From contig NZ_NMQT01000167.1 of the NCBI RefSeq assembly GCF_002234405.1, positions 1 through 51,319 on the forward strand: a stretch of DNA of 51,319 nucleotides, read 5' to 3'. Each line of letters begins with the position of its first letter. The stretch's first letter is position 1. Position numbers and translations under genes: made by a program. The notes below the pieces were generated by a model. It saw only the letters and a program-made list of their open reading frames with translations. It did not search any database and was not told the origin of the DNA. This document shows, piece after piece, positions 8,071-16,000 of the stretch. Origin of the DNA: Amycolatopsis thailandensis. GTDB lineage: Bacteria; Actinomycetota; Actinomycetes; Mycobacteriales; Pseudonocardiaceae.

Positions 8071-8123
8071 GCAATGAAGGGGCCTTTCATCGCAAAATTT
8101 GCGATGAAAGGCCCCTTCATTGC
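8071..8123. terminator. 26-bp perfect palindrome, bidirectional terminator
   Basis: Two 26-nt arms around one central A, in the gap between the stops of convergent genes. The core AATGAAGGGGCC is like other GAAGG-rich hairpins in this window (25793, 30636, 38953, 40064). No long T-tract follows, as usual in high-GC actinomycetes. It most likely ends both the retron-like operon and the TNT gene. Confidence 0.75.
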
Positions 8124-8131
8124 GGAACCGG

Positions 8132-10870
8132 CTAGTCGATCGGCGGTTCGCCCGGGTCCAGTTCGATGAGGTCGCCCTCGGCGAGCAACTCCTCGATGGA
8201 CGCCGGCAGCAGGTACGCCGACCCGCCACCCGGCTGGTTGAACCACGGGATCGCGACACCGGCGAGAGCTTCGAGCGGCCGCTGCACGCGGTACACGTGG
8301 TACGGCCGGTTCACCCACTCCGGCACGAGCGAGCGCTCTTCGAACGGCGTCCCGGCCGCGTAGGTCAGGTTGCCGTTCGGGCCGCCGAAGCGGTCCAGTT
8401 CGCTGCCCGCGGGCAGCTCGCGCAGCTCCTTGCCGCGGAACAGGGTCAGCGGCGGCTCGCCGTTGAGCGGCGAGATCGGCCAGTTCTGCTTGGCGTCCGG
8501 GGCCCCGGCGTTCGCCGCCGCGGCAGGCGGACGGGCCGGTTCCTCACGCCGCATCGGAGGCGGAGGCGGCGGCGTCACCGGCGGTTCGCGGCGCGGCGGC
8601 GCGGGCGGCGGGCTCGCCAGCACCGGATTCGGCCGCACCGGGGGCGCGGGCGGGACCGGTGCGGGGGCGGGCTCGTCGTCCAAGTCGTCCCCGAGCAGCT
8701 CCTCAGCCGTCGTGAACGCCGTCTGCTCCTGTGCCGGGATCGCCTCCCGCGGCGGCACCGGATGCGAACCGGTCGCGATCTCGGGGGACAACGTCGCCAG
8801 CACGGGGCGGGGCGGAGGCACTTCCTCGGCGGGCGGTTCTTCGACGGCGGGCTCGTCGTCGAAGGCCTGATCGTCCAAAGGCCGCTCGTCGACAGGAGGA
8901 GCGCCGTTCGGGTTCAGCAGGACCTTGCCGAGCATGAACGCGGCCGCGTCCTCGGCGTCACCGAACACCGCCGGGTTGGTCAGCTTCCCGTCGTACCAGC
9001 CGACCCGCCAGCCGCCGCCGTCCACCTCCTCGACGCTCCAGCCGTGGTCGGCCGGGCCCCCGATGCGGTAGACGTCGCCGGGCACGTCGAGGTCGTCGAA
9101 CTTCGCCTGGAGCTCGTTCAGCACCGGCACCGGGTGCTCGACGCGGCGCGGGGCTTCCTCACGCCGGGGTTCGGGCTCCGGCCGGGGCGGCACGGGAACG
9201 GGAGCGGCAGCAAAGGTCCCCCGCTCCTGCTGTGGGGCGTCCACCTGCGTGACCTCGGAGTCCGACGGCGGGGGGACGCTCGGTTCCGCGTCGTGCGTCA
9301 GGAGAGGCAGTTCGGGGCCGGCGTCGGCCTGCTCGACCGGTGTGTAGCCGGTGGTCGCCTCCTCCTCGGGAGGCGCGTACGGCTGGCTCTCCTCCTGCCG
9401 GATGTACGCGTCCTGCTCCTCGTCGCGAGGCTGCTCGTAGGCGTCGACCCGCGGAGGCCGCGCGTACGTGGTGGCCTCCGGGTCGGCGGTCCGCGGTTCC
9501 GGTTCGGGCTCGGCGAGCTGATGCGACGCCTGGTCCTGCCGGTCCTCGTCGGCGTAGACGTCCTGTTCGGACTCGTGGAACTGCGCCTCGTCGTGCGCGT
9601 ACTGGCCTTCGTAGCCGTCTTCGTACTGCTGCTCGGCGGCGGCCTCGTGGAAGTCCTGCGCCTGGTAGTCCTGGGTGTCGTAGTCCTCTTCGTACCGCTG
9701 GGCCTGCTCGGCCTGATCCGGGACCGTCGACTCGACGGCGGGAACGGCCGCCGCGGCGGCGACCGGTGCGGCGGCCGCGGCTGCCGCCACCGCCGGATCC
9801 GGACCCTGCTGATGCGGCGGCGGGACGGGCGGCTGAGCGGCCTGGTTCGGACCAGGACCCGCGGGGCCACCGGGACCGTGGGGTCCGGGCTGGTTGACCG
9901 CGGCCTGCTGCTGCGGCGGCACGGGACCGTTCTGCGCGGGGCCGTTCGGTACCGGGCCGTTCTGCGGCGGGCCCTGCGGAGGCGGGCCGGCGGGAACGCC
10001 GTTGGGTCCACCCGGGCCGTTGGGACGTTGCTGCGGGGGCTGGTTCCCCCTGGTGAGGTACCCCGCCGCGGCCTGCGCCGTCTGGGCGTCGACCTCGGGC
10101 AGCGCGAAATCGTTCTGCCGGACATGTTCGATCAGGTCGAGCTCCGGCGAGACGCCGTACTCGCGCAGGTAGAAGTTGACGGCGGCGGGCCAGATCCACT
10201 GCCCGTCGCTGTGGAAGGCGACCGGGACGGTGGCCTCGGGGGTCTGCGCGAGCCTGTCGATGTCGTAGCCGCGCTCGGGGACCACCAGCGGGGCGTGGTC
10301 GAGATACTCGAGCAGCCTGTCCTGCTCTTCTATCTCCAGGTCGGGCCGGTTGATCACCGGACGCCCGGCCGGGCCGATGGTGTCGAAGATGCGGGCGATG
10401 CGGAAGTGCGGTCCGGGCTGCTCCGGGCCGAGGCCGGACATGCGCCGGATCAGCCATTCGGGCACGTTCTCCTCGGAGCGGGGGAACATGCGCAGCTCGT
10501 CGGAGAGCGCCTGAGGAGGCGGCGCGAGGCGCCACTGGGGCTCGTCGCGGTTGTACTCGAGGTTGTAGCTGGACGGGTGGTCGAGCTGGTATCGGGCGTT
10601 GAACCAGGTGCCGCGGCCGTCGCGATACATGCCGGCACGGAGCCTGCCGAAGAGCGTCGCGATGTCGTGCGTCGCGACCCACTCGTGCGCGGTGCCGTCC
10701 TCGGTGATGATCTCGCCGGTCATCTCGTGGTACCTGCCGACGGCTCGGTACTCGGCGGTCACCTTCCGCCAATCGCGCGGCGCGGCCCGCAGCAGGGCGA
10801 GGCCGATCTGTTTGACCAGGGTGTCCTGCTCGGTCGCGTTCAACTGAGTCGTCGGTTGTGCCACGGTCAC
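8132..10870 (-). CDS. TNT-domain (NAD+ glycohydrolase) protein with long acidic Pro-rich linker
   Basis: About 912 aa from GTG 10870. Roughly residues 10-275 form a globular N-terminal region (ALLRAAPRDWRKVTAEYRA, GRGTWFNARYQLD, DEPQWRLAPPP) like that on other actinobacterial TNT-related proteins. A long Pro/Gln/Glu/Asp-rich linker follows, with a short folded segment (DHGWSVEEVDGGGWRVGWYDG). The last ~105 residues are a TNT domain: FGGPNGNLTYAAGTPFEERS, YHVYRVQRPL, GVAIPWFNQPGGGSAYLLP. Arg, His and Gln at the family's active-site positions are kept. TNT toxins hydrolyse NAD+. No signal peptide or ESX-type helical domain is seen and no immunity-like gene adjoins. Start alternatives: ATG 10906, GTG 10864. 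TACGGT lies 6 nt before GTG 10870, so the mRNA may be leaderless. Confidence 0.8.
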   Translation of the reverse strand: MTVAQPTTQLNATEQDTLVKQIGLALLRAAPRDWRKVTAEYRAVGRYHEMTGEIITEDGTAHEWVATHDIATLFGRLRAGMYRDGRGTWFNARYQLDHPSSYNLEYNRDEPQWRLAPPPQALSDELRMFPRSEENVPEWLIRRMSGLGPEQPGPHFRIARIFDTIGPAGRPVINRPDLEIEEQDRLLEYLDHAPLVVPERGYDIDRLAQTPEATVPVAFHSDGQWIWPAAVNFYLREYGVSPELDLIEHVRQNDFALPEVDAQTAQAAAGYLTRGNQPPQQRPNGPGGPNGVPAGPPPQGPPQNGPVPNGPAQNGPVPPQQQAAVNQPGPHGPGGPAGPGPNQAAQPPVPPPHQQGPDPAVAAAAAAAPVAAAAAVPAVESTVPDQAEQAQRYEEDYDTQDYQAQDFHEAAAEQQYEDGYEGQYAHDEAQFHESEQDVYADEDRQDQASHQLAEPEPEPRTADPEATTYARPPRVDAYEQPRDEEQDAYIRQEESQPYAPPEEEATTGYTPVEQADAGPELPLLTHDAEPSVPPPSDSEVTQVDAPQQERGTFAAAPVPVPPRPEPEPRREEAPRRVEHPVPVLNELQAKFDDLDVPGDVYRIGGPADHGWSVEEVDGGGWRVGWYDGKLTNPAVFGDAEDAAAFMLGKVLLNPNGAPPVDERPLDDQAFDDEPAVEEPPAEEVPPPRPVLATLSPEIATGSHPVPPREAIPAQEQTAFTTAEELLGDDLDDEPAPAPVPPAPPVRPNPVLASPPPAPPRREPPVTPPPPPPMRREEPARPPAAAANAGAPDAKQNWPISPLNGEPPLTLFRGKELRELPAGSELDRFGGPNGNLTYAAGTPFEERSLVPEWVNRPYHVYRVQRPLEALAGVAIPWFNQPGGGSAYLLPASIEELLAEGDLIELDPGEPPID

Positions 10871-11023
10871 ATTTTGACCGTATCCGCGCTTGTGTGCACC
10901 CCGCATGTGGGTTTTGCCGCTCTTGACAGCCCGGAATAAGCCCTGACCTGCTGCCGCGTCACTCACCCGGGATACTGACGACGTGAACCGATTTGCCCGC
11001 GAGACCCCGAAGGACGAGGACTG

Positions 11024-11323
11024 ATGGCGGTGGCCGGACAGCGGCGTGACCGTGGGGCACTGCTCCATCACCTGCCGTTCCTGCTGGTGATGCTGGTGGT
11101 GGCCGTCGCCGCCCTGCGGATCGGGCAGTACCACTGGCGCCAGGGCGCCGCGCTGATCGGCGGGGCGCTGCTGCTCGCGGGCCTGCTCCGGGCGGCGCTG
11201 CCCGAAGCCAAGGCCGGCCTGCTGGCGATCCGGGGCAAGCCGGTCGACGTCCTGACCTACGGCGCGCTGTCCGTCTTGATCCTGTTCATCGCCTTCACGA
11301 TCACCGGCGGCCCACTGTCCTGA
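11024..11323 (+). CDS. DUF3017 membrane protein
   Basis: 99 aa with about three membrane segments (LPFLLVMLVVAVAALRIG, ALIGGALLLAGLLRAAL, LTYGALSVLILFIAFTITG). HWRQGAALIGGALLLAG and LLAIRGKPVDVLTY match DUF3017, a small actinobacterial family of unknown function. It starts behind GAGGA and is divergent from the TNT gene across 153 bp. Confidence 0.85.
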   Translation: MAVAGQRRDRGALLHHLPFLLVMLVVAVAALRIGQYHWRQGAALIGGALLLAGLLRAALPEAKAGLLAIRGKPVDVLTYGALSVLILFIAFTITGGPLS

Positions 11324-11327
11324 GTGG

Positions 11328-12500
11328 TCAGGAGGCCATGGCGGGGGTGAGTCGGGCTTCGCGGCGGTCCAGGCCGCCGGACACCGCGGCCAGCGAGAGT
11401 CCCAGAACGGCCAGCGACGCCCCCACCCAGTTGGGCGCGACCAGGCCGAACCCGCCCGCGATCACCAGTCCGCCCAGGTAGGCGCCGATGGAGTTCGCGA
11501 TGTTGAACGCCGACTGCACGGCGGCGGAGACCAGCGACGGCGTCCCGCCCGCTTTCTCCATGATCCGGGCCTGCATCATCGGGCCGATCATGAACCCGGC
11601 GAGGCCGACGAAGAAGATCGTGACCGCCGCGCCGACCTTGCCGTTCGCGGTGAAGGTGAAGATCGCCAGCACCGTGGCCAGTCCGAACAGCGAGACGTAG
11701 AGGCTCGGCATCAGTGCCTTGTCGGCGAGCCTGCCGCCGAGGATGTTGCCGATCGTCATACCGACCCCGGCCAGCGAGAGCAGCAGGGTGACGTTCGACG
11801 GCGAGTAGCCGGTGACGTCGGTCAGCATCGGCGCGATGTAGGACAGGCAGGCGAAGACGCCGCCGAGGCCGAACGTGACGATCGCGAGCGCGAGCCACAC
11901 CTGCGGTCGGCGGAAGGCGCCGAGTTCGCCGCGCAGCGACGGCTCGACCGGTTTGCCCTGGTGGGGGACCAGTTTCGCGATCGCGGCCATGGCGATCAGG
12001 CCGATCACGGCGACGACGCCGAAGGTCGCGCGCCAGCCGACCTTCTGGCCGAGCAGCGTCCCCAGCGGCACGCCGACGACGTTGGCCAGGGTCAGGCCCA
12101 GGAACATCATCGAGACGGCCTTCGCGCGTTCGCCCGGCTTGGCCAGGCTGGACGCGACGACCGCGCCGGCGCCGAAGAACGCGCCGTGCGGCAGTCCGGC
12201 GAGGAAGCGGAAGGCGACGCCGAACTCCTGGTTCGGCGAAAGCGCGAAGAGGGTGTTGCCGAGCGTGAACAGCCCCATCATCGCCAGCAGCATGGTCTTG
12301 CGCGGCAGCCGGACGGCGGCGGCGGTGAGCAGCGGGGCGCCGACCACGACGCCGAGGGCGTACCCGGAGATCAGGTAGCCGGCGGAGGGGATCGACACGC
12401 CGAAGTCGGCGGCGGCTTCGGGCAGCACGCCCATCATGACGAATTCGGTGGTCCCGATGCCGAAGGCACCGATGGCGAGCGCGAGCAGCGCGACGGGCAC
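11328..12500 (-). CDS. MFS transporter, DHA1 family (drug/arabinose efflux type)
   Basis: 390 aa and about 12 membrane helices. LAIGAFGIGTTEFVMMGVLP at the N terminus and PRKTMLLAMMGLFTLGN in the first cytoplasmic loop are typical of AraJ/CmlA-like DHA1 exporters using proton antiport. GTG 12500 was chosen because AGGAGA stands 5 nt before it; the open frame reaches 12590 but adds a charged non-helical lead-in. An inverted repeat at 12525-12540 precedes it. The next gene upstream, in the same orientation, is an ArsR-type regulator that may control it. Substrate unknown. The 3' end faces DUF3017 four nt away. Confidence 0.9.
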   Translation of the reverse strand: MPVALLALAIGAFGIGTTEFVMMGVLPEAAADFGVSIPSAGYLISGYALGVVVGAPLLTAAAVRLPRKTMLLAMMGLFTLGNTLFALSPNQEFGVAFRFLAGLPHGAFFGAGAVVASSLAKPGERAKAVSMMFLGLTLANVVGVPLGTLLGQKVGWRATFGVVAVIGLIAMAAIAKLVPHQGKPVEPSLRGELGAFRRPQVWLALAIVTFGLGGVFACLSYIAPMLTDVTGYSPSNVTLLLSLAGVGMTIGNILGGRLADKALMPSLYVSLFGLATVLAIFTFTANGKVGAAVTIFFVGLAGFMIGPMMQARIMEKAGGTPSLVSAAVQSAFNIANSIGAYLGGLVIAGGFGLVAPNWVGASLAVLGLSLAAVSGGLDRREARLTPAMAS

Positions 12501-12524
12501 GGCTCTCCTTCCGGGGTCGTACGT

Positions 12525-12540
12525 GAGTAAACGATTACTC
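12525..12540. promoter_or_regulatory. inverted repeat GAGTAA-ACGA-TTACTC upstream of MFS gene
   Basis: A 6-bp dyad with a 4-nt spacer, 25 nt upstream of the MFS start, in the place expected for an operator. The bound protein is unknown. Confidence 0.45.
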
Positions 12541-12695
12541 GCCCAGCGTCGCGGATGGGAGAGCTGAATCGATTTAGGTCTCGGACACAAAAGAAGACAG
12601 CGCGTGTGGCTCCAGCGCCGACGAGCTGTCCTGCGTCCAGTTCAACGGATCGAGGGGGTGTTTGTCATCCCGGTTTCGGGTGAGGCTGCCCACCC

Positions 12696-13013
12696 TCAGC
12701 GGCGGGCGGCGAGCACTCCCTGGAGCAGGCCGGGGAAGAGCTCGTCGAGATCGTTGCGGCGCAAGGAGTTGTAGCGCGCGGTGCCCTGCTGGCGGCCCAT
12801 GATGATGCCCGCTTCGCGCAGGGTGCGGAGGTGATGGGTGAGTGTGGACTTGGTCACGGCGACGTCGAAACCGCTGCACGAGATCTCGGTGTCGGCGCCG
12901 GCCAGCTGGCGGACCATGTCGAGTCGCACCGGGTCCGCGAGCGCGGCGAGGACCGCCTCGATCCGGATCTCGTCCTGATCGGGGTAGACGTACTGCTGGG
13001 TCGTCGCGGCCAT
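12696..13013 (-). CDS. ArsR-family winged-helix transcriptional regulator
   Basis: 105 aa. The core (AVLAALADPVRLDMVRQL, then VAVTKSTLTHHLRTLREAG and GTARYNSLRRNDL) is a standard ArsR/HTH_20 winged helix, with the recognition helix at KSTLTHHLRTL. The usual metal-binding Cys pair is absent; one Cys (SCSGFD) precedes the recognition helix, so the ligand is unclear. TACTAT is followed after 6 nt by the ATG, suggesting a leaderless mRNA. It lies between two MFS exporter genes and is a plausible repressor of one or both. A 195-bp gap separates it from the downstream MFS start. Confidence 0.88.
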   Translation of the reverse strand: MAATTQQYVYPDQDEIRIEAVLAALADPVRLDMVRQLAGADTEISCSGFDVAVTKSTLTHHLRTLREAGIIMGRQQGTARYNSLRRNDLDELFPGLLQGVLAARR

Positions 13014-13065
13014 GGGTCCATAGTACGACGCCCCTCGAACTTCTGGCGAGTTCGTAGTACGGTCT

Positions 13066-13097
13066 CCATCGAACTACGACAACCATCGAACAACGAC
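13066..13097. promoter_or_regulatory. tandem 15-nt repeats upstream of arsR-type gene
   Basis: CCATCGAACTACGAC (13066-13080) and CCATCGAACAACGAC (13083-13097) are direct repeats with one mismatch and a 17-nt period. Related pieces (CGTAGTACGG, TAGTACGACG) lie nearer the gene at 13051-13060 and 13021-13030. This is a likely autoregulatory operator cluster. Confidence 0.5.
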
Positions 13098-13105
13098 CCC
13101 ACGTC

Positions 13106-13208
13106 GACTTTCGCGGGCTAAACGCGCTCTGGTCGCCTGCCGCGCCGACCTGCGTTTAGCGGGCTAATCGCGCTCCGGCACCGACTCGCGTTTAGCGGGC
13201 TAAACGCG
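13106..13208. repeat. three copies of the CGCGTTTAGC palindrome family
   Basis: Copies lie at 13106-13126 (degenerate left arm), 13152-13172 and 13187-13208. The last is a perfect dyad: 10-nt arms CGCGTTTAGC and GCTAAACGCG around GG. They lie between the arsR-type gene and the second MFS gene. Further copies occur at 23779, 26282, 26326, 32335-32529 and 51207. Confidence 0.8.
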
Positions 13209-13236
13209 ATCGACGGGGGTCTGGAGCTGGGGAGTC

Positions 13237-14406
13237 ATGACTTTCGCACCACCCAGGACCGCGGTGCTGGCGCTCGGCACCTTCGCGGTCGGCACCAGCG
13301 GGTACGTCGTCGCCGGGCTGCTGCCCGCGCTGACCGGCGAGCTCGCGGTCTCCGAGACGGCCGCCGCCCAGCTGGTCACCGCCTTCGCCATCGCGTACGC
13401 CGTCGGATCGCCGCTGTTCGCCGCCGTCACGGGCCGCTGGGAACGGCGCACGCTCCTGGTCGCCGCCCTCGTCGTCACCGCCATCGGCAACGCCCTCGCC
13501 GCCCTCGCGCCCGGCTACGTGACCCTGCTCCTCGCGAGGGTCGTCACGGCGATCGGCGCCGCGGTCTTCACCCCGGCCGCGAGCGCCGTCGCCGCCGAAC
13601 TCACCTCGCCGGAACGCCGGGGCCGCGCGGTCGCGCTCGTCTTCGGCGGCTTGACCATCGCGACGATCCTGGGCGTCCCGCTCGGCAGCGTCCTTTCGCA
13701 GAGCGTCGGCTATCAGGCCGTCTTCGCGCTCGTCGCGGCCTTCTCGCTCCTCGGTGCCTTCGCGGTCCGGCTGGTCCTGCCCGCCGTCCCGGCACCGCCG
13801 CCGGTCCCGTTCGCCGAACGGTTCACCGTCGCCAAGGACCCGCGTGTCCTCGCCATGCTCGGCGCGACCGTGCTCGGCTGCCTCGCCGCGTTCTCCGTCT
13901 ACACCTTCATCTCGCCGGTCCTGTCCGCCACGGCGGGCGTCCACGGCACCACGGTCAGCCTGCTGCTGTTCGTCTACGGCGCGGGCGGCGCGCTCGGCAA
14001 CGTCCTCGGCGGCCGCGCGACCGACCGCTGGGGCGCCCGCGGCCCGCTGCTGATCGTGTTCGGCGGCATCACCGTGGTGCTCGCCCTGCTGCCGCTGGTC
14101 GCGACCAGCGTGGCCGGCGCGGCCGTCATCCTGTTCCTCTGGGGCCTGGCCACCTGGTCGATCAACCCGCCGATCCAGCACCGGCTGATCGAGCTGTCCA
14201 AGCAGAACGCGGGGCTCGTCCTCTCGCTCAACGCGTCCGCGATCTACCTCGGCGTCGGACTGTCCGGCCTGGTCGGGGGAGCGGTGCTCAGCGGTGGCGG
14301 ACCGCTCCTGCTGCCCGAGATCGCGGCGGTGCTGACGGCGCTCGGAGCGGCCGTGGTCGTGGTGGGCTGGCGGAGCCGCGTGAGGCAGCCCGCGCTGGCC
14401 GACTGA
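13237..14406 (+). CDS. MFS transporter, DHA1 family
   Basis: 389 aa with about 12 membrane helices. LALGTFAVGTSGYVVAGLLP and the loop GRWERRTLLVAALVVTAIGN are DHA1 signatures, and the second half contains VYGAGGALGNVLGGRATDRWG. A probable proton-coupled exporter of unknown substrate, distantly similar to the 11328 gene on the other side of the arsR-type gene. It ends 3 nt before the convergent DUF1918 gene. The ATG at 13237 directly follows the palindrome cluster, and the ribosome-binding site is GGGGTCTGGAGCTGGGGAG-like and weak. Confidence 0.9.
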   Translation: MTFAPPRTAVLALGTFAVGTSGYVVAGLLPALTGELAVSETAAAQLVTAFAIAYAVGSPLFAAVTGRWERRTLLVAALVVTAIGNALAALAPGYVTLLLARVVTAIGAAVFTPAASAVAAELTSPERRGRAVALVFGGLTIATILGVPLGSVLSQSVGYQAVFALVAAFSLLGAFAVRLVLPAVPAPPPVPFAERFTVAKDPRVLAMLGATVLGCLAAFSVYTFISPVLSATAGVHGTTVSLLLFVYGAGGALGNVLGGRATDRWGARGPLLIVFGGITVVLALLPLVATSVAGAAVILFLWGLATWSINPPIQHRLIELSKQNAGLVLSLNASAIYLGVGLSGLVGGAVLSGGGPLLLPEIAAVLTALGAAVVVVGWRSRVRQPALAD

Positions 14407-14409
14407 CGC

Positions 14410-14598
14410 CTATTCGGCGCGAGTCTGGACTTCGCAGTCGGGGCCGGGGAACACCAGCCCTTCGTGTCCGTCCGCGAACCGGACGAGATACGGCGGGCCA
14501 CCGTGTTCTCCGCGTACCTCGAGGATTTCGCCGCGCTGCCCGGCCGAGCCCACCGTGCGTCCGTGCACGTGGATCTCGTCTCCGACGGTCGCCTGCAT
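14410..14598 (-). CDS. DUF1918 small protein
   Basis: 62 aa, almost entirely one DUF1918 domain: VGDEIHVHGRTVG, EILEVRGEHGGPPYLVRF, DGHEGLVFPGPD. This is a small actinobacterial SH3-like beta barrel of unknown function. GGAGGT is the ribosome-binding site, 7 nt before the ATG, and is part of a 12-bp inverted repeat (14606-14640). Confidence 0.92.
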   Translation of the reverse strand: MQATVGDEIHVHGRTVGSAGQRGEILEVRGEHGGPPYLVRFADGHEGLVFPGPDCEVQTRAE

Positions 14599-14605
14599 GA
14601 GAACC

Positions 14606-14640
14606 ACCTCCGACGCTTCAAGGTTAGGAGCGTCGGAGGT
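14606..14640 (-). promoter_or_regulatory. 12-bp inverted repeat overlapping the DUF1918 ribosome-binding site
   Basis: ACCTCCGACGCT (14606-14617) and AGCGTCGGAGGT (14629-14640) are perfect complements around 11 nt. Read on the minus strand, the proximal arm contains the GGAGGT ribosome-binding site of DUF1918. The loop contains TAACCT, a possible -10. It is either an operator around the promoter or, if transcribed whole, a hairpin hiding the ribosome-binding site. Confidence 0.55.
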
Positions 14641-14660
14641 GATCCCGCTACAGTGTGGGC

Positions 14661-14705
14661 ATGATCCTCGAAATCCTTGGAGGCGCGACGCCTCACGTCC
14701 GGTGA
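14661..14705 (+). CDS. possible 14-codon leader peptide before the SpoU gene
   Basis: ATG 14661 follows TACAGT (14649-14654, TANNNT-like -10) by 6 nt, as in leaderless mRNAs. The peptide (MILEILGGATPHVR) ends with a TGA that overlaps the GTG of the methyltransferase gene (GTGA). It also contains the hairpin GAGGCG-CGA-CGCCTC (14680-14694). It is too short to support without other genomes. Confidence 0.25.
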   Translation: MILEILGGATPHVR

Positions 14706-15220
14706 GCCCGTCGATCCGGGTCCGCACGCCCTCGGAACTGCGTGCGGCCAGAAGAAGGAAATCCCACTCCTGCTGGGGACATCTCGTCGCGGCACCGCTG
14801 TGGCCGCTGCACGGCGCGAATCTCGGCACGCTTTTGCGGACTTGCGACGCGGTGGGTGCCTGCCTTGCCGTGCCGAGGTTTCCGTGGGTGCCGGAGGCGC
14901 TGCGCCGAGGGAACACGTTGCGGCGCCCGGCTTGTGTGCACTGGGTGAACGACCCGCCGGGCTGGCTGACGCGGGAAAAGGCGGCGGGCACCGCGATCGT
15001 CGGTGTCGAACTGGCCGACGAATCCGTCCGCCTCGCCGATCTCCCGCCCGCGCGCGGCCGGACGATCGCCGTACTCGGCCATGAGCAGCAAGGCATTCCG
15101 CCGGAAGCGCTCGACCTGCTCGACACCGTCGTCGAAATCCCGATGGTGGGCACGGGCGCGAGTCTCAACGTCGCCGTCGCGGGCAGTCTCGTGCTGTACA
15201 AATTGGCGGGCTTGCTGTGA
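14702..15220 (+). CDS. SpoU/TrmH-family RNA 2'-O-methyltransferase
   Basis: 172 aa. The three SPOUT motifs are visible: NLGTLLRTCDAVG (motif 1), IAVLGHEQQGIPPEAL (motif 2) and VEIPMVGTGASLNVAVAGSL (motif 3, trefoil knot SAM site). These enzymes methylate a ribose 2'-OH in tRNA or rRNA. There is no separate N-terminal RNA-binding domain, so the target is unknown. GTG 14702 was chosen because upstream frame sequence is not family-like; a 14-codon frame overlaps this start. The downstream gene begins 22 nt later. Confidence 0.87.
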   Translation: MSPSIRVRTPSELRAARRRKSHSCWGHLVAAPLWPLHGANLGTLLRTCDAVGACLAVPRFPWVPEALRRGNTLRRPACVHWVNDPPGWLTREKAAGTAIVGVELADESVRLADLPPARGRTIAVLGHEQQGIPPEALDLLDTVVEIPMVGTGASLNVAVAGSLVLYKLAGLL

Positions 15221-15242
15221 CCGTCGCCGATAGGCTGCCGGG

Positions 15243-15887
15243 ATGACCGACGTACTCGACACAGTGGCCGGGAAGAGCGGCGAATTGGTACTGCGCCGGG
15301 CGGGGGAAGACTTCGAGGTCATCGCCAACGGCGTCTTCCTGATGGACACCCGTAACGGTGAATCGGAACGGTTGCTCGTCTCGGTGGCGGCGGACCTGGT
15401 GCCCGGCAAGGCGCGGATGCTGATCGGCGGTCTCGGTGTCGGCTATTCGCTGCGCGCCGCGTTGGACCACCCCGGTGTCGGCGAGATCGTGGTCGTCGAG
15501 CGCGAGCCGGCCGTGATCGGGTGGAACCGCGAGGGCCCGCTCAAGGACGTCCACGGCGACGCCCTCGCCGACGAGCGGGTCACCGTCGTGGAGGCCGATC
15601 TGGTGAAGTGGTTACGCCGGACGGAAGAGCGGTTCGACGCGTTGTGTCTCGACATCGACAACGGTCCTGAGTGGACGGTCACGGACGGAAACGCGAAGCT
15701 GTACCAGGAGGACGGGCTCGACATGCTCGCCACGCGGCTGCGGCCCGGCGGCGTGCTCGGGGTGTGGAGCGCCGAGTCGGTGCCGTCGTTCGCGAAACGG
15801 CTGCGAGCGCGGTTCGGTGAGGTCCGGGAGCTGAAGATCCCGGTACCGCAGGGCGAGCCGGACGTGCTGTGGTTCGCGCGGAGGTAG
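15243..15887 (+). CDS. spermidine synthase-like SAM-binding protein
   Basis: 214 aa. The Rossmann glycine-rich loop is MLIGGLGVGYSLRAAL, the acidic end of beta 2 is VVVEREPAVIGWN, and the active-site-like LCLDIDNGPEW is followed by YQEDGLDMLATRLRPGGVLGVWS. This matches stand-alone spermine/spermidine synthase-fold proteins of actinobacteria. True aminopropyl transfer is doubtful because the N-terminal beta domain of SpeE is mostly missing. Probably co-transcribed with the SpoU gene. Confidence 0.8.
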   Translation: MTDVLDTVAGKSGELVLRRAGEDFEVIANGVFLMDTRNGESERLLVSVAADLVPGKARMLIGGLGVGYSLRAALDHPGVGEIVVVEREPAVIGWNREGPLKDVHGDALADERVTVVEADLVKWLRRTEERFDALCLDIDNGPEWTVTDGNAKLYQEDGLDMLATRLRPGGVLGVWSAESVPSFAKRLRARFGEVRELKIPVPQGEPDVLWFARR

Positions 15888-16000
15888 CCGACGCCGCACG
15901 GGTCAACGCCCGCTGGTGTCATACGGTCTGCCGGACGGGCGTTTCCACCGCCCGCGTCTGGAAGTCGGCGCGCCGGACACCTCCGCTGTACCCGGACGCC

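Noticed and set aside
8071..8123. Repeated peptide MKGPFIA on either strand as a small protein
   Set aside because: It is only the translation of the palindromic terminator.
6384..10870. TNT NADase as effector of the retron-like locus
   Set aside because: It is convergent, behind a strong terminator, and sits with DUF3017 as in other actinobacterial chromosomes; no link seen.
8120..10939. 939-codon open frame on the plus strand
   Set aside because: Shadow of the TNT gene; low-complexity Arg/Gly/Val sequence without motifs.
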